Below, piece after piece: positions 50,642 to 59,992 of a stretch of 64,000 nt of DNA. Numbering within the stretch: position 1 is the stretch's first letter; every line of letters starts with the position of its first letter. The position numbers and the translations under genes were made by a program. The notes under the pieces are model-generated. The model saw nothing but the letters and a program-made list of their open reading frames with translations, was not told the origin of the DNA and did no database searches. The stretch comes from an uncultured Eubacteriales bacterium (GTDB lineage: Bacteria > Bacillota > Clostridia > Oscillospirales > CAG-272). The stretch lies in assembly GCA_934503195.1 (NCBI GenBank), contig CAKSVM010000002.1, positions 1 through 64,000 on the forward strand, read 5' to 3'.

Positions 50642-50861
50642 CGCCCATCTTTCGCGGCTCCGGGCGAACAGACCGTCGAAGGACGAAGCGACCCGCGACC
50701 TCATGTACTGGTCGGCGAAGTACCTCGAAGCGGTTCTGGACGGCGTGAGCTTCGACCCCGCTTCCGGACTGTACGGAGGGATCCTCGAAGCCTACGCCCG
50801 CCGTGAAGCGTTAAAACAGTATCTGGAGGAGGTGAAAGCAGATGCAGACCGTACCATATGA
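50604..50861 (+). CDS. Hypothetical phage protein, 85 aa
   Basis: Not recognised; basic N terminus, helical (NAHLSRLRANRPSKDEATRDLMYWSAKYLEAVLDG). Good GGAGAAGG-type site inside the preceding gene; overlaps the next gene by 20 nt. Confidence 0.55.
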   Translation: MEKNIPGLKKAYNAHLSRLRANRPSKDEATRDLMYWSAKYLEAVLDGVSFDPASGLYGGILEAYARREALKQYLEEVKADADRTI

Positions 50862-51102
50862 GAAGACGCACGCGATCCAGAGCGACATCATCAAAAAGCA
50901 GGAGCGCGAGATCAACGCTCTGCGCGAGTCGAACAGGATCCTCGAAGCGACCGCGCAGACGCTCGCGGAAGCCCTTTCGCAGGCTCTGAGCCGCGAAGGA
51001 CGCGACCGGGTGTTCGTACCCGTCAAGGAGATAAAGCCGTCCGGCGCGTCGTTCAGAGTCGAGCAGACCATCGACGGCGATGTTCTTCTCATCCGCGCAT
51101 GA
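50842..51102 (+). CDS. Hypothetical coiled-coil phage protein, 86 aa
   Basis: Not recognised. Residues ~12-50 look like a coiled coil (SDIIKKQEREINALRESNRILEATAQTLAEALSQAL). GGAGGTG site before the ATG at 50842. A GCCCGC/GCGGGC hairpin follows the stop. Confidence 0.55.
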   Translation: MQTVPYEKTHAIQSDIIKKQEREINALRESNRILEATAQTLAEALSQALSREGRDRVFVPVKEIKPSGASFRVEQTIDGDVLLIRA

Positions 51103-51187
51103 GAAAAGCCCGCGCGGAATGGCAGTTCCGACGGCGGGCAGATAAAAGTATCCACCAATATTATATCACAAAGAAAGGTAAATGTCA

Positions 51188-52456
51188 ATGAAAATCAGCA
51201 AACTTGAAATCGAAAACGTGAAGCGCGTCAAGGCGGTCAGCATCGAGCCGACGCAAAACGGCTTAACCGTCATCGGCGGCAGGAACAATCAGGGCAAGAC
51301 GTCCGTCCTCGATTCCATCGCGTGGGCTTTGGGCGGGGACAAGTTCAAGCCGACTTCGGCAAGACGCGACGGTTCGGTCGTACCGCCCTTCCTGCACGTC
51401 GAGATGGATAACGGACTCGTTGTCGAACGCAAGGGCGAAAACAGCGCGCTTAAGGTCATCGACCCGGCGGGACGGAAGGGCGGACAGCAGCTCTTAAACG
51501 AGTTCGTCGAGACCTTCGCGCTCGACCTGCCCCGCTTCATGGAGCAGACCTCGAAGGAAAAAGCGAACGTCCTTCTGCGGATCATCGGAGTTGAAGAGCA
51601 GTTAAAGAAGCTCGACTACGACGAGTCGACGACCTTCAACCGGAGGCGCGAGGTCGGCAGAATCGCGCTTCAGAAGCAAAAGTACGCCGAGGAGCTGCCG
51701 CTCTACCCCGACGTTCCGAAGGAGCCGATCTCGGCGTCCGAACTCATCCTTCGCCAGCAGGACATACTCGCGAAGAACGGCGAGAATCAGCGTCTCAGAA
51801 GCGAATACGCGAGCATGGTCAAGCGTCACGACGAACTGCTCGAAAAGCTCAGAGCGACGCAGGCTGAGTTCGACGAGCTGACCGCGAAGATTGCGATCTC
51901 GACGAAGACGGTGGAGGAGCTTGTCGACGAGAGCACCGACGAGATCCGCGAAAGTCTTCTGAACATCGAGAAGATCAACACGAAAGTTCGCGCGAACGGC
52001 GAGCGTGAACGCGCCGAGATCGAAGCCGAACAGTACAAGAAGGACTACGACGCGCTGACGGCTGAAATCGAAGACCTGCGCGCCGCCCGGACGAAGCTGC
52101 TCGACAACGCCGATCTCCCGCTCCCCGGCTTGTCGGTCGTCGACGGCGAGCTGACTTACAACGGTGTTAAGTGGGACTGCATGTCCGGCTCAGATCAGCT
52201 TAAGACAGCTACGGCGATTGTAAGACGCCTGAATCCGAAGTGCGGATTCGTCCTGCTCGACAAGCTCGAACAGATGGACATTGACACGCTCCGTGAGTTC
52301 GGACAGTGGCTCGAATCCGAGGGCTTGCAGGCGATCGCGACCAGAGTTTCGACCGGGGATGAATGCTCGATCATCATCGAAGACGGCACGGCAGTTGCCG
52401 AAAAATCCTCGGCAACTCCGAAGAATGAAATCAAATGGAAGGCAGGGGAATTTTAA
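51188..52456 (+). CDS. SbcC/Rad50-like AAA ATPase, phage recombination
   Basis: 422 aa: Walker A GGRNNQGKTS, a central coiled coil (~155-305), and a C-terminal Walker-B-like VLLDKLEQMD. The ABC/SMC-type head with short coiled coil is typical of phage SbcC/RecF-like ATPases in recombination modules. ATG 51188 is preferred (AAAGG nine bases upstream) over ATG 51182. Its stop overlaps the next ATG. Confidence 0.8.
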   Translation: MKISKLEIENVKRVKAVSIEPTQNGLTVIGGRNNQGKTSVLDSIAWALGGDKFKPTSARRDGSVVPPFLHVEMDNGLVVERKGENSALKVIDPAGRKGGQQLLNEFVETFALDLPRFMEQTSKEKANVLLRIIGVEEQLKKLDYDESTTFNRRREVGRIALQKQKYAEELPLYPDVPKEPISASELILRQQDILAKNGENQRLRSEYASMVKRHDELLEKLRATQAEFDELTAKIAISTKTVEELVDESTDEIRESLLNIEKINTKVRANGERERAEIEAEQYKKDYDALTAEIEDLRAARTKLLDNADLPLPGLSVVDGELTYNGVKWDCMSGSDQLKTATAIVRRLNPKCGFVLLDKLEQMDIDTLREFGQWLESEGLQAIATRVSTGDECSIIIEDGTAVAEKSSATPKNEIKWKAGEF

Positions 52457-53526
52457 TGAACATCACAAAAGGCAAAATCAAGTCGCCGCTCAAGGTCGTT
52501 CTGTACGGCACGGAGGGAATCGGAAAAAGCACGTTCGCGTCGCGCTTCCCGGATCCGCTCTTCATCGACACTGAGGACAGCACGAAGAATCTCGACGTCG
52601 CCCGCTTTGACAAGCCGACATCATGGTCGATGCTGATGCAGCAGATCAAGTACACAAAGGATAACCCGGACATATGCAAAACGCTTGTCATCGACACCGC
52701 CGACTGGGCTGAACAGCTTGAAATCGAGGACCTCTGCGCCCGCAGGAAGTGGTCGGGAATCGAGGACGCCGGATACGGTCGCGGCTACCAGTACAGCGCG
52801 GAGGAGTTCGGCAAGATGCTGAACGCGCTGAATGAGGTCATCGCGGTCGGAATCAACGTCGTCGTCACGGCTCACGCCTGCCTGCGCAAGGTCGAGCTTC
52901 CCGAGGAGATGGGCTCGTTCGACCATTGGGAGATGAAGACCTCGAAGAAGGTCGCGCCGATGCTCCGCGAATGGGCGGACATGGTGCTCTTCGCGAACTA
53001 CGAGACAATCGTCGTCACGACCGACAGCAAGAAGAACAAGGCTCAGGGTTCGCGCCGAGTCATGTACACCGAGCATCACGCCTGCTGGGACGCGAAGAAC
53101 CGCGCCGGACTCGCGCCGAAACTCCCGTTCGACTACAATGAGATCGCGGCGGTCATCGAGGGCAACGCCGCTCAGATTCCGGTTCAGAGTCAGATTCAGA
53201 CGCAGAGTCAGGTTCCGGTTCAGACCGCGGCGGCCGCTCAGATTCAGACTCCGCCCCCCGCTCAGGCTCCGGCCGATCCGCTCGATGAGCTGACCGAAGC
53301 CGTTGCCGAGGAGAATTCCGCCGTCTCGCCTGAACACAAGAAGCTCGCCGATCTGATGGCCGCGAACAACATTTCGGCCGATGAGATCCGCGCGATCGTC
53401 GCGAAGAAGGGCTACTATCCCTTCGAAACCCCGCTCGAAAATTACGATCCGGCCTTCGTCGGCGGAGTCCTCGTAGGGGCTTGGAATCAGGTCTATGAAG
53501 CGATAATGACAAATATCAGCAGATAA
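52456..53526 (+). CDS. Sak4-like RecA-fold ATPase (phage nucleotide-binding protein)
   Basis: 356 aa: Walker A GTEGIGKST (~18-26), Walker B TLVIDTADW (~77), and a Gln/Pro/Thr-rich linker (~235-275, repeated QSQIQTQ units) before a small C-terminal helical domain. Matches the phage AAA_24/Sak4 family that works with a single-strand-binding partner in annealing recombination; the next gene is probably that partner. Confidence 0.83.
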   Translation: MNITKGKIKSPLKVVLYGTEGIGKSTFASRFPDPLFIDTEDSTKNLDVARFDKPTSWSMLMQQIKYTKDNPDICKTLVIDTADWAEQLEIEDLCARRKWSGIEDAGYGRGYQYSAEEFGKMLNALNEVIAVGINVVVTAHACLRKVELPEEMGSFDHWEMKTSKKVAPMLREWADMVLFANYETIVVTTDSKKNKAQGSRRVMYTEHHACWDAKNRAGLAPKLPFDYNEIAAVIEGNAAQIPVQSQIQTQSQVPVQTAAAAQIQTPPPAQAPADPLDELTEAVAEENSAVSPEHKKLADLMAANNISADEIRAIVAKKGYYPFETPLENYDPAFVGGVLVGAWNQVYEAIMTNISR

Positions 53527-53657
53527 TTCTTCCGAAATTTGTTAAAAAAGCTGACGTGTTCTGACGCGTTGTGGCGTGCGGTGACGCGTTCAGTTATGGT
53601 AGAATAATTACACTGGTTCAGAAAACCAGAACAATAATTTACAGGAGGTACATTCAG

Positions 53658-54323
53658 ATGTACGAAAATACGACACAGGGATATGAACTCGCGTGGGACG
53701 GCGTGATCGAAAAGGACGCGCCCGACTTCATCCTCCTCCGCGACGGCGATTACGACTTCGAGATCACGAACTTCGAGCGTCAGCGTCATCCCGGCTCGAA
53801 CGGCGGTAAGCTTCCGCCCTGCCCGAAGGCGGTCATCACCCTGCGCGTCGAGGGCGTCGACAAGGACGGCAACCCCGGCGTCGCGACGATAACTCACAAC
53901 CTCTTCCTGCACTCCTCGTGCGAAGGACTGCTCTCGGCGTTCTTCACCGGAATCGGCAGGAAACGCAAGGGTGAGCGTCTCAATATGGACTGGTCGAACC
54001 TCATCGGAGTCCGCGGCTACGCGCATATCGGCGTGCGCGAATGGACTGGACGCGACGGCGAGCCGAAGTTCTCGAACGAGGTGAAACGCTTCTACGCTCC
54101 CGAGGAAGCCGCGCTCAGAAGAGCGAAGAACGGCGTCGCTGCGACTATGAGTCGGAGTCAGAATCCGGTTCAGCCGAAGCAGTCGTTCCACGTCTCGGGA
54201 CAGGCTCAGCCGACCTTCACGACGCTTGAAAACGCCGACGATCTGCCCTTCGGAACGCTCGCCGAACAGCAGGCAAAGCCGACTCAGGGCAGACAGATGA
54301 GCTTCACGCCGGGTAACTTCTGA
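53658..54323 (+). CDS. DUF669-family protein, probable ssDNA-binding partner
   Basis: 221 aa; N-terminal domain (YENTTQGYELAWDGVIEKDAPDFILLRDGDYDFEITNFERQRHPGS) matches DUF669 phage proteins, found beside Sak4-type ATPases and thought to bind single-stranded DNA. Ser/Gln-rich tail with acidic end (ENADDLPFG), as in SSB tails. ACAGGAGG site before ATG 53658; stop overlaps the helicase ATG. Confidence 0.82.
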   Translation: MYENTTQGYELAWDGVIEKDAPDFILLRDGDYDFEITNFERQRHPGSNGGKLPPCPKAVITLRVEGVDKDGNPGVATITHNLFLHSSCEGLLSAFFTGIGRKRKGERLNMDWSNLIGVRGYAHIGVREWTGRDGEPKFSNEVKRFYAPEEAALRRAKNGVAATMSRSQNPVQPKQSFHVSGQAQPTFTTLENADDLPFGTLAEQQAKPTQGRQMSFTPGNF

Positions 54324-55912
54324 TGAAGCTTCGTCCATATCAGGAGGAGGCGAAGAACGCGATCTTCGCTGAGTGGGCGGCAGGGCATCGGAGGACATTA
54401 GCTGTGATGCCGACCGGCACGGGAAAGACGATCCTCTTCGGCGGCGTGACCGAGGATTGCGTAAAGATGGGTGAGCGGGTATTGATACTCGCTCACCGCG
54501 CCGAGCTCCTGACTCAGGCCGCCGACAAGATCGGTAAATTAACCGGACTCGGATGCGCTGTCGAAAAAGCCGAAGAATCCTGCCTTGGCTCATGGTTTCG
54601 CGTGGTAGTCGGCAGTGTCCAGACGCTCGGACGCGAAAAGCGGCTCGCGAATTTCCCGCCGGACTACTTCGACACGATAATAATCGACGAGGCGCATCAC
54701 GCGATCTCGGATACCTACCGCGCCGTCATCGACCACTTCAAATCGGCGAAGCTCCTCGGCGTCACGGCGACTCCCGACCGCGGCGACATGAAGAATCTCG
54801 GCGAAATCTTCGACTCTCTGGCCTACGAATACACGCTTCCGAAGGCGATCCGCGAAGGCTATCTTTCGCCGATCAAGGCGCAGACGATCCCGCTTTCGCT
54901 CGACATTTCGGGTGTCGGGATTCAGTCGGGCGACTACAAGCCGGGCGAACTCGCGAACGCGCTCGAACCCTACCTCGGAAAGATCGCCGACGAGATGAAA
55001 AACTACTGCGAAAAACGCAAAACCGTCGTCTTTCTGCCGCTCGTCAAGATCAGTCAGAGCTTCCGCGACGTGCTGATTTCGAAGGGCTTCAGAGCCGCCG
55101 AGGTCAACGGAAACTCCCCCGACCGCGAAGAGATACTCCGCGATTTCGACGAGGGGAAATATGACATTTTGTGCAATTCGATGCTCCTCACCGAGGGGTG
55201 GGACTGTCCGAGCGTCGACTGCGTGGTCGTTTTAAGACCGACGAAAGTCCGCGGGCTCTACTGTCAGATGGTCGGACGCGGAACCCGTCTCTCGCCCGGC
55301 AAAAAAGAGCTTCTGATCCTCGATTTCCTCTGGCACACCGAGCGGCACGAACTCTGCCGACCCGCGAACCTGATCTGCGAGAATCCCGAAGTCGCGAAGA
55401 AAATGACTGAGAATCTGGAAAGGTCGGGTGTGATGGTCGACCTCGAAGAAGCCGAAAGAAAGGCGTCCGAAGACGTCGTGGCACAGCGCGAAGAGGCACT
55501 CGCAAAGCAGCTCGCCGAGATGCGGACGAGGAAGCGGAAGCTCGTCGATCCGCTTCAGTTCGAACTCTCGATTCAGGCCGAGGATCTTTCGGGCTACGTG
55601 CCGTCGTTCGGCTGGGAAGCCGCTCCGGCGAGCGAAAAGCAGCTCGCGCTCCTCGAAAAGTACGGAATCTTCCCCGACTCGGTTCAGAACGCCGGGAAGG
55701 CTTCGAAGCTCCTCGACAGGCTCGCGAAACGCCGCGCCGAGGGTCTGACGACGCCAAAGCAAATCAGATTTCTTGAATCCCGTGGATTTCTCCACGTCGG
55801 GACATGGGCGTTTGAGGACGCGAAACGAATGATCGACCGGATCGCCGCCAACGACTGGCGCGTGCCGTACGGAATCAACCCGGGGGAATATGTCCCTCAG
55901 AGAGGTGCTTAA
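54323..55912 (+). CDS. DEAD/DEAH-box (SF2) helicase
   Basis: 529 aa: motif I MPTGTGKT (29-36), motif II DEAH (122-125), motif III-like GVTATPDRGD, motif VI QMVGRGTRLSPGK. Two RecA-like lobes (~1-180 and ~190-360) are followed by a charged C-terminal domain. Typical replication/recombination helicase of Gram-positive siphophages. Confidence 0.92.
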   Translation: MKLRPYQEEAKNAIFAEWAAGHRRTLAVMPTGTGKTILFGGVTEDCVKMGERVLILAHRAELLTQAADKIGKLTGLGCAVEKAEESCLGSWFRVVVGSVQTLGREKRLANFPPDYFDTIIIDEAHHAISDTYRAVIDHFKSAKLLGVTATPDRGDMKNLGEIFDSLAYEYTLPKAIREGYLSPIKAQTIPLSLDISGVGIQSGDYKPGELANALEPYLGKIADEMKNYCEKRKTVVFLPLVKISQSFRDVLISKGFRAAEVNGNSPDREEILRDFDEGKYDILCNSMLLTEGWDCPSVDCVVVLRPTKVRGLYCQMVGRGTRLSPGKKELLILDFLWHTERHELCRPANLICENPEVAKKMTENLERSGVMVDLEEAERKASEDVVAQREEALAKQLAEMRTRKRKLVDPLQFELSIQAEDLSGYVPSFGWEAAPASEKQLALLEKYGIFPDSVQNAGKASKLLDRLAKRRAEGLTTPKQIRFLESRGFLHVGTWAFEDAKRMIDRIAANDWRVPYGINPGEYVPQRGA

Positions 55913-56443
55913 ATGGATGATCTTACAGGAAAAAAATTCGGTAAGCTTTTAGTCTTAAAAAAATCAGAGCACAAAGCAGCTTCCGGGGCAATGTATGACT
56001 GCAAATGCGATTGTGGTAGCTTTTTGACTGTAGCCCGTTGTAGTCTCACAAGCGGTCATACAAAAAGTTGCGGATGCACTACGAAAAAGTTCCTATCTTC
56101 GGAAAAGCCGTCTAAAACGCATGGTTTTTCGAAAGGAAAAGACGGGAAATGCGAACGCCTATATCGAGTTTGGTTAGGGATGAGACAACGCTGTAATAAT
56201 AGGCATTCAAACAGTTATAGTCGTTATGGTGGTCGTGGTATTCGTATTTGCGACGAATGGAATGACTATTCGACTTTTAGAGAATGGGCACTTCTGAACG
56301 GCTATGACGAAAAGGCACCACGAGGGAAATGCACTATAGATCGGATAGACAACGATGGAATGTACTCTCCCCAAAATTGCCGTTTCGCAAATATGTCTCT
56401 TCAAAGGATGAACCAAGAAAGGAGTAAACATGGAAAAGAATGA
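55913..56443 (+). CDS. HNH/AP2-type homing-endonuclease-like phage protein
   Basis: 176 aa, A/T-richer than both neighbours. N-terminal Cys cluster (CKCDCG...SCGC) and C-terminal LYRVWLGMRQRCNNR, YGGRGIRICDEW, TIDRIDNDGMYSPQNCRFA. This is a widespread free-standing phage family annotated as HNH or AP2-like DNA-binding; nuclease activity is not certain. It begins on the base after the helicase stop and ends 14 nt into the primase gene, like an inserted mobile gene. Confidence 0.8.
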   Translation: MDDLTGKKFGKLLVLKKSEHKAASGAMYDCKCDCGSFLTVARCSLTSGHTKSCGCTTKKFLSSEKPSKTHGFSKGKDGKCERLYRVWLGMRQRCNNRHSNSYSRYGGRGIRICDEWNDYSTFREWALLNGYDEKAPRGKCTIDRIDNDGMYSPQNCRFANMSLQRMNQERSKHGKE

Positions 56444-58637
56444 CCTGCTATCTATGCTTGATTATGTTGATCCGTCATTGGTCGACTATGCAGGATGGAT
56501 CAATATAGGCATGGCACTTAAGCAAGAGGGCTGTTCCGTCGGGACGTGGGACGAGTGGTCGAAGCGCGACCCGAAGCGTTATCACGCCGGAGAGTGCGAG
56601 AAGAAGTGGCGAACCTTCAACGGCTCGGCAAACCCCGTAACTGGCGGCACAATTTACGAATACGCCGTACAGCAGGGATGGTCTCCGGCAGTCAGCGGGC
56701 ATGCTCTCGACTGGAACGACGCGATTGAAGCCGACTATGACGGTAATCTTAAAATCATCGACCAGAACTGGATTCAGGGCGAAGAGATCACCGAGCCGGT
56801 CAACTGGAACCCCGCAAGCGAACTTATCCGATACCTCGAAACGCTCTTCGAATCTACGGAGAACGTCGGATACGTCACAAGCTCATGGCAGAACGAAGAC
56901 GGAAAATTCCTGCCGTCGAAAGGCTCATGCGACCGCACGGCGGGCGAGCTGATCGAAGCTCTGTCGAAGTGTCACGGCGATATCGGCGCGGTCTTGGGCG
57001 ACTATAACCCCGAATGCGGCGCGTGGATACGCTTTAATCCCCTCGACGGCAACGGCGTGAAGGACGAGAACGTCACCGACTACCGCTACGCGCTCGTTGA
57101 GTCGGACAGCGTGCCGATTGAGAAACAGAACGCCATACTCCGGAAGCTAGAACTGCCGATCGCGATGCTCGTCTACTCCGGCGGAAAGTCGCTTCACGCC
57201 ATCGTCAGAGTCGACGCCATAGACTACAGCGAGTACCGCAAGCGTGTCGATTACCTTTTCGACGTCTGCGAAAAGAATGGTCTCCATCCGGACGGAGCGA
57301 ACCGAAACCCATCACGACTATCCAGAATGCCTGGCGTCACGCGCGGCGGGAGAAAGCAGTTTATCGTCGCGTCGGGTATAGGCAAAAGAGACTTTGCGGA
57401 GTGGAAAGAATGGATTGAAGGCGTAAACGACGATCTTCCGGACGTCATGAACCTCTCCGAGGTGTGGGACAATCTGCCCGACCTCTCGCCCTGCCTGATC
57501 GACGGCGTGCTGAGGCAGGGACACAAAATGCTCCTCGCGGGTCCTTCCAAAGCGGGTAAGTCATTCGCTCTGATTGAGCTCTGCATTGCCATTGCCGAGG
57601 GGCGGCAGTGGTTCGGCTTCAACTGCGCGCGCGGGAAGGTCATGTATATCAACCTCGAGCTCGACCGCGCGTCCTGCCTGCACCGCTTCAGGGACGTCTA
57701 CAGCGCCCTTGGCTGGACGCCGGAGCACGTCGGGGACATTGATATATGGAATCTCCGCGGACGCTCTGTGCCGCTTGATTTGCTCGCTCCGCGGCTCATA
57801 CGGCGCGCGAAGGAGGGCGGGTATATAGCGATAATCCTCGACCCGATCTACAAGGTCATCACCGGCGACGAGAACGCCGCCGACCAGATGGCGAAGTTCT
57901 GCAATCAGTTTGATAAAATCGCGTCAGAACTCGGATGTGCCGTTATCTACTGCCACCATCATTCGAAAGGTCAGCAAGGGCAGAAGCGGTCTATGGACAG
58001 AGCTTCCGGTTCAGGCGTCTTTGCCCGCGACCCCGACGCGCTGATAGATATGCTCGAACTCGATGTGCCGTATGACGTCCGGCGCGATCAGCTGACAAGA
58101 GCCTACAGGCACATCATGAACGAGCATCTGAAACGGCTCGGCATCCTTGCCGAGGTCAATCAGTGCGAGATCGGGGACATTGAACAGGTGCTGGCGTACG
58201 TAAGCAAACTGCCGCCGGAGGAGCAGAACGCGATCCGGGCGGAATTCGAAGCCGCCGACAAGCGCGAGTGGGCGAAAACAGCATGGAGAATTGAAGGGAC
58301 TCTGAGAGAATTCGCGAGCTTCAAGCCGTTCAACGTGTGGTTTGACTATCCGGTTCACAAGGCGGATTCCGAGGGGCTTCTCAAAGACGTCAAGCCCGAA
58401 AGCATGATGCCGGGAACGATCGAGTACGCGACACGCGCTCATGTCGGAAACGGTGAGAAGCGCAAAAAAGAGCGCGACGATTCAATCGAAACCGCCTACG
58501 AAGCGTGTGCTATTAACGAAACGGTCACAATTAAAGACCTCGCCGAATACCTCAGTGTGACCGAAAAAACCGTCCGCCGGAGGCTCGCCGAGCATGGCGA
58601 TTTCTGGGTAGATAAGAACGAAGTAGGACGAAAGTAG
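56430..58637 (+). CDS. Phage primase-helicase (PriCT, AEP-like primase, RepA-type ATPase)
   Basis: 735 aa in three parts. Residues ~1-85 resemble PriCT (VDYAGWINIGMALKQEG...KKWRTF). ~130-320 resemble an archaeo-eukaryotic-type primase core (LVESDSVP ~223, YSGGKSLHAIV ~250). ~360-560 form a RepA/AAA_25 helicase (Walker A GPSKAGKS ~371; Walker B IILDPIYK; sensor YCHHHSK). A C-terminal helix-turn-helix follows (VTIKDLAEYLSVTEKTVRRRLAEHG). Probably initiates phage DNA replication. Confidence 0.85.
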   Translation: MEKNDLLSMLDYVDPSLVDYAGWINIGMALKQEGCSVGTWDEWSKRDPKRYHAGECEKKWRTFNGSANPVTGGTIYEYAVQQGWSPAVSGHALDWNDAIEADYDGNLKIIDQNWIQGEEITEPVNWNPASELIRYLETLFESTENVGYVTSSWQNEDGKFLPSKGSCDRTAGELIEALSKCHGDIGAVLGDYNPECGAWIRFNPLDGNGVKDENVTDYRYALVESDSVPIEKQNAILRKLELPIAMLVYSGGKSLHAIVRVDAIDYSEYRKRVDYLFDVCEKNGLHPDGANRNPSRLSRMPGVTRGGRKQFIVASGIGKRDFAEWKEWIEGVNDDLPDVMNLSEVWDNLPDLSPCLIDGVLRQGHKMLLAGPSKAGKSFALIELCIAIAEGRQWFGFNCARGKVMYINLELDRASCLHRFRDVYSALGWTPEHVGDIDIWNLRGRSVPLDLLAPRLIRRAKEGGYIAIILDPIYKVITGDENAADQMAKFCNQFDKIASELGCAVIYCHHHSKGQQGQKRSMDRASGSGVFARDPDALIDMLELDVPYDVRRDQLTRAYRHIMNEHLKRLGILAEVNQCEIGDIEQVLAYVSKLPPEEQNAIRAEFEAADKREWAKTAWRIEGTLREFASFKPFNVWFDYPVHKADSEGLLKDVKPESMMPGTIEYATRAHVGNGEKRKKERDDSIETAYEACAINETVTIKDLAEYLSVTEKTVRRRLAEHGDFWVDKNEVGRK

Positions 58638-58639
58638 AG

Positions 58640-58741
58640 GGACAAAAAGGCGTTATTGTCCTTCATGTCTCACAGGGACAAAAAGGCGTTATTGTCCCGC
58701 GCGGACAGGGACAAAAAGGGTATATATATGTGTGTGTCCCT
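58640..58741. repeat. Three iterated GGGACA dyads, candidate replication origin
   Basis: Near-identical units 58640-58662 and 58676-58699 (GGGACAAAAAGGCGTTA then TTGTCC) plus a longer variant at 58708-58741 containing TATATATA. Each is itself an inverted repeat (GGACA/TGTCC), and further GTCCCT copies follow to 58755. Immediately downstream of the primase-helicase gene. Confidence 0.75.
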
Positions 58742-58770
58742 GTCCCTGATGTCCCTGACTTTCCGTCGCC

Positions 58771-58825
58771 GGGTCTTGGGGGAACAAAGTGGTTAAAAAC
58801 CACCACTTTGTCCCCTGCCCAAGAC
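58771..58825. other. 55-bp cruciform-forming inverted repeat
   Basis: Outer arms GGTCTTGGG / CCCAAGACC enclose inner arms ACAAAGTGG / CCACTTTGT. The rest of the 235-bp gap to rusA is A/T-rich and otherwise empty. Confidence 0.75.
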
Positions 58826-58872
58826 CTGCGAAATTTTGATTGATTTTGATTTTACTTTAAGAGGTGAACTTG

Positions 58873-59277
58873 TTGAAATATGAATTCTTTATGAATATGA
58901 CGCCGCCGACTGTGACGCACCAAGAGAAGCGCGTGACAGTGAAGAATGGCAAGCCGATCTTCTTCGAGGACACGGCTTTGAAGAACGCGAGAGCTTCGTT
59001 CATGGCGAATCTCGCGAGGTTTCACCCGGCTGAACCGATGAGGGGCGCGGTCAGGCTTCTCACGAAATGGTGCTTCGCCGGGAAGACGAAAGAGCCGAGG
59101 TACAAGACGACGAAGCCCGACACGGACAATATGATCAAGCTTTTGAAAGACTGCATGACGCGGTCGGGATTCTGGGCGGACGACGCGCAGGTGGCTTGCG
59201 AGGTGACGGAGAAATTCGTCGTGCCGAATCGGCCGGGAATTTATGTGTATGTGGAGGAATTAACAAATGACGACTGA
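58873..59277 (+). CDS. rusA: RusA-family Holliday junction resolvase
   Basis: A 134-aa RusA-fold protein: KPDTDNMIKLLKD (acidic D83, D85) and FWADDAQV (D103, D104) form the metal-binding site for cleaving four-way junctions. TTG at 58873 is the likely start: GAGGTG at 58861-58866 is the ribosome site, so the GTG within it is not used. Confidence 0.88.
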   Translation: MKYEFFMNMTPPTVTHQEKRVTVKNGKPIFFEDTALKNARASFMANLARFHPAEPMRGAVRLLTKWCFAGKTKEPRYKTTKPDTDNMIKLLKDCMTRSGFWADDAQVACEVTEKFVVPNRPGIYVYVEELTNDD

Positions 59278-59533
59278 CAGAAAAGAACAGCTCTGCGGCC
59301 TTGCCGAGAAGGCGGCAGTTGCACCAACCGTTGCACCAACTGATACACCAACCGCGGTCGTGAAGACACGGCAGGAAAGGTTCCTCGAATTGTTCCCGCG
59401 CGCCGCTATGCGCAGGGGTGTGCTTGATATATGCCCGGAGAAAGTAGATACGCAGCGTAACTACTGCGCAGATTTCGATGGCTGCCTTGACTGCCAGAGG
59501 GAATACTGGCTCGCGGCTGAGAAGGAGGACTGA
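59267..59533 (+). CDS. Hypothetical Cys-containing phage protein, 88 aa
   Basis: Not recognised. Ala/Thr-Pro repeats (VAPTVAPTDTPT) then a C-terminal four-Cys-like region (CPEK...CADFDGCLDCQ), possibly zinc-binding. Overlaps rusA by 11 nt; GGAGGAA site. Confidence 0.6.
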   Translation: MTTDRKEQLCGLAEKAAVAPTVAPTDTPTAVVKTRQERFLELFPRAAMRRGVLDICPEKVDTQRNYCADFDGCLDCQREYWLAAEKED

Positions 59534-59536
59534 TGA

Positions 59537-59992
59537 ATGAGCGGTTACACCAAATGGACGAGTGGAATGGTTCAGCGGATCATCAGGCTTCGCGAAAAGG
59601 GGCTTTCGTCGCGCGAGATCGCCGACATCATGGGGCTTTCTCCGGCGGCGGTCAGGGCGCGCGTTCAGTGTCTGATCGACACTGGCGAGATAGCTGAGCA
59701 GAAGCGTATCGGCTCGGTGGTAAAGTACGTCGACAAAGGCGCGACAGGAAGCAAGATCGGACGGCTGATCGGCCACATACATGACTGGCTGTGGACGCAT
59801 CCGGATTCGGAATTCGCGCTGAGAACTACACCCGAGGGCAGGTACTTCAGCATGACGTTTTACGATGGCGGCGTCCATTACGCGCAGGTCGGCGACGACA
59901 AATACTGGTCGCAGTTTCAGCCCTGCACTGAGGAGAATCTTCGGATTCTGCTCGCGGCACTGCGGGCGATTGAGAAGGAGGCGGCAGAATGA
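59537..59992 (+). CDS. Helix-turn-helix phage protein, 151 aa
   Basis: N-terminal resolvase/sigma-like helix-turn-helix (MVQRIIRLREKGLSSREIADIMGLSPAAVRARVQCL, ~11-46); the C-terminal ~90 residues (IGHIHDWLWTHPDSEFALRTTPEGRYFSMTFYDGGVHYAQV) are unrecognised. Possible regulator. Stop overlaps the next ATG. Confidence 0.68.
   Translation: MSGYTKWTSGMVQRIIRLREKGLSSREIADIMGLSPAAVRARVQCLIDTGEIAEQKRIGSVVKYVDKGATGSKIGRLIGHIHDWLWTHPDSEFALRTTPEGRYFSMTFYDGGVHYAQVGDDKYWSQFQPCTEENLRILLAALRAIEKEAAE

Noticed and set aside
58640..58741. CRISPR-like array
   Set aside because: Only three units, unequal spacing, each unit self-complementary, no cas genes.
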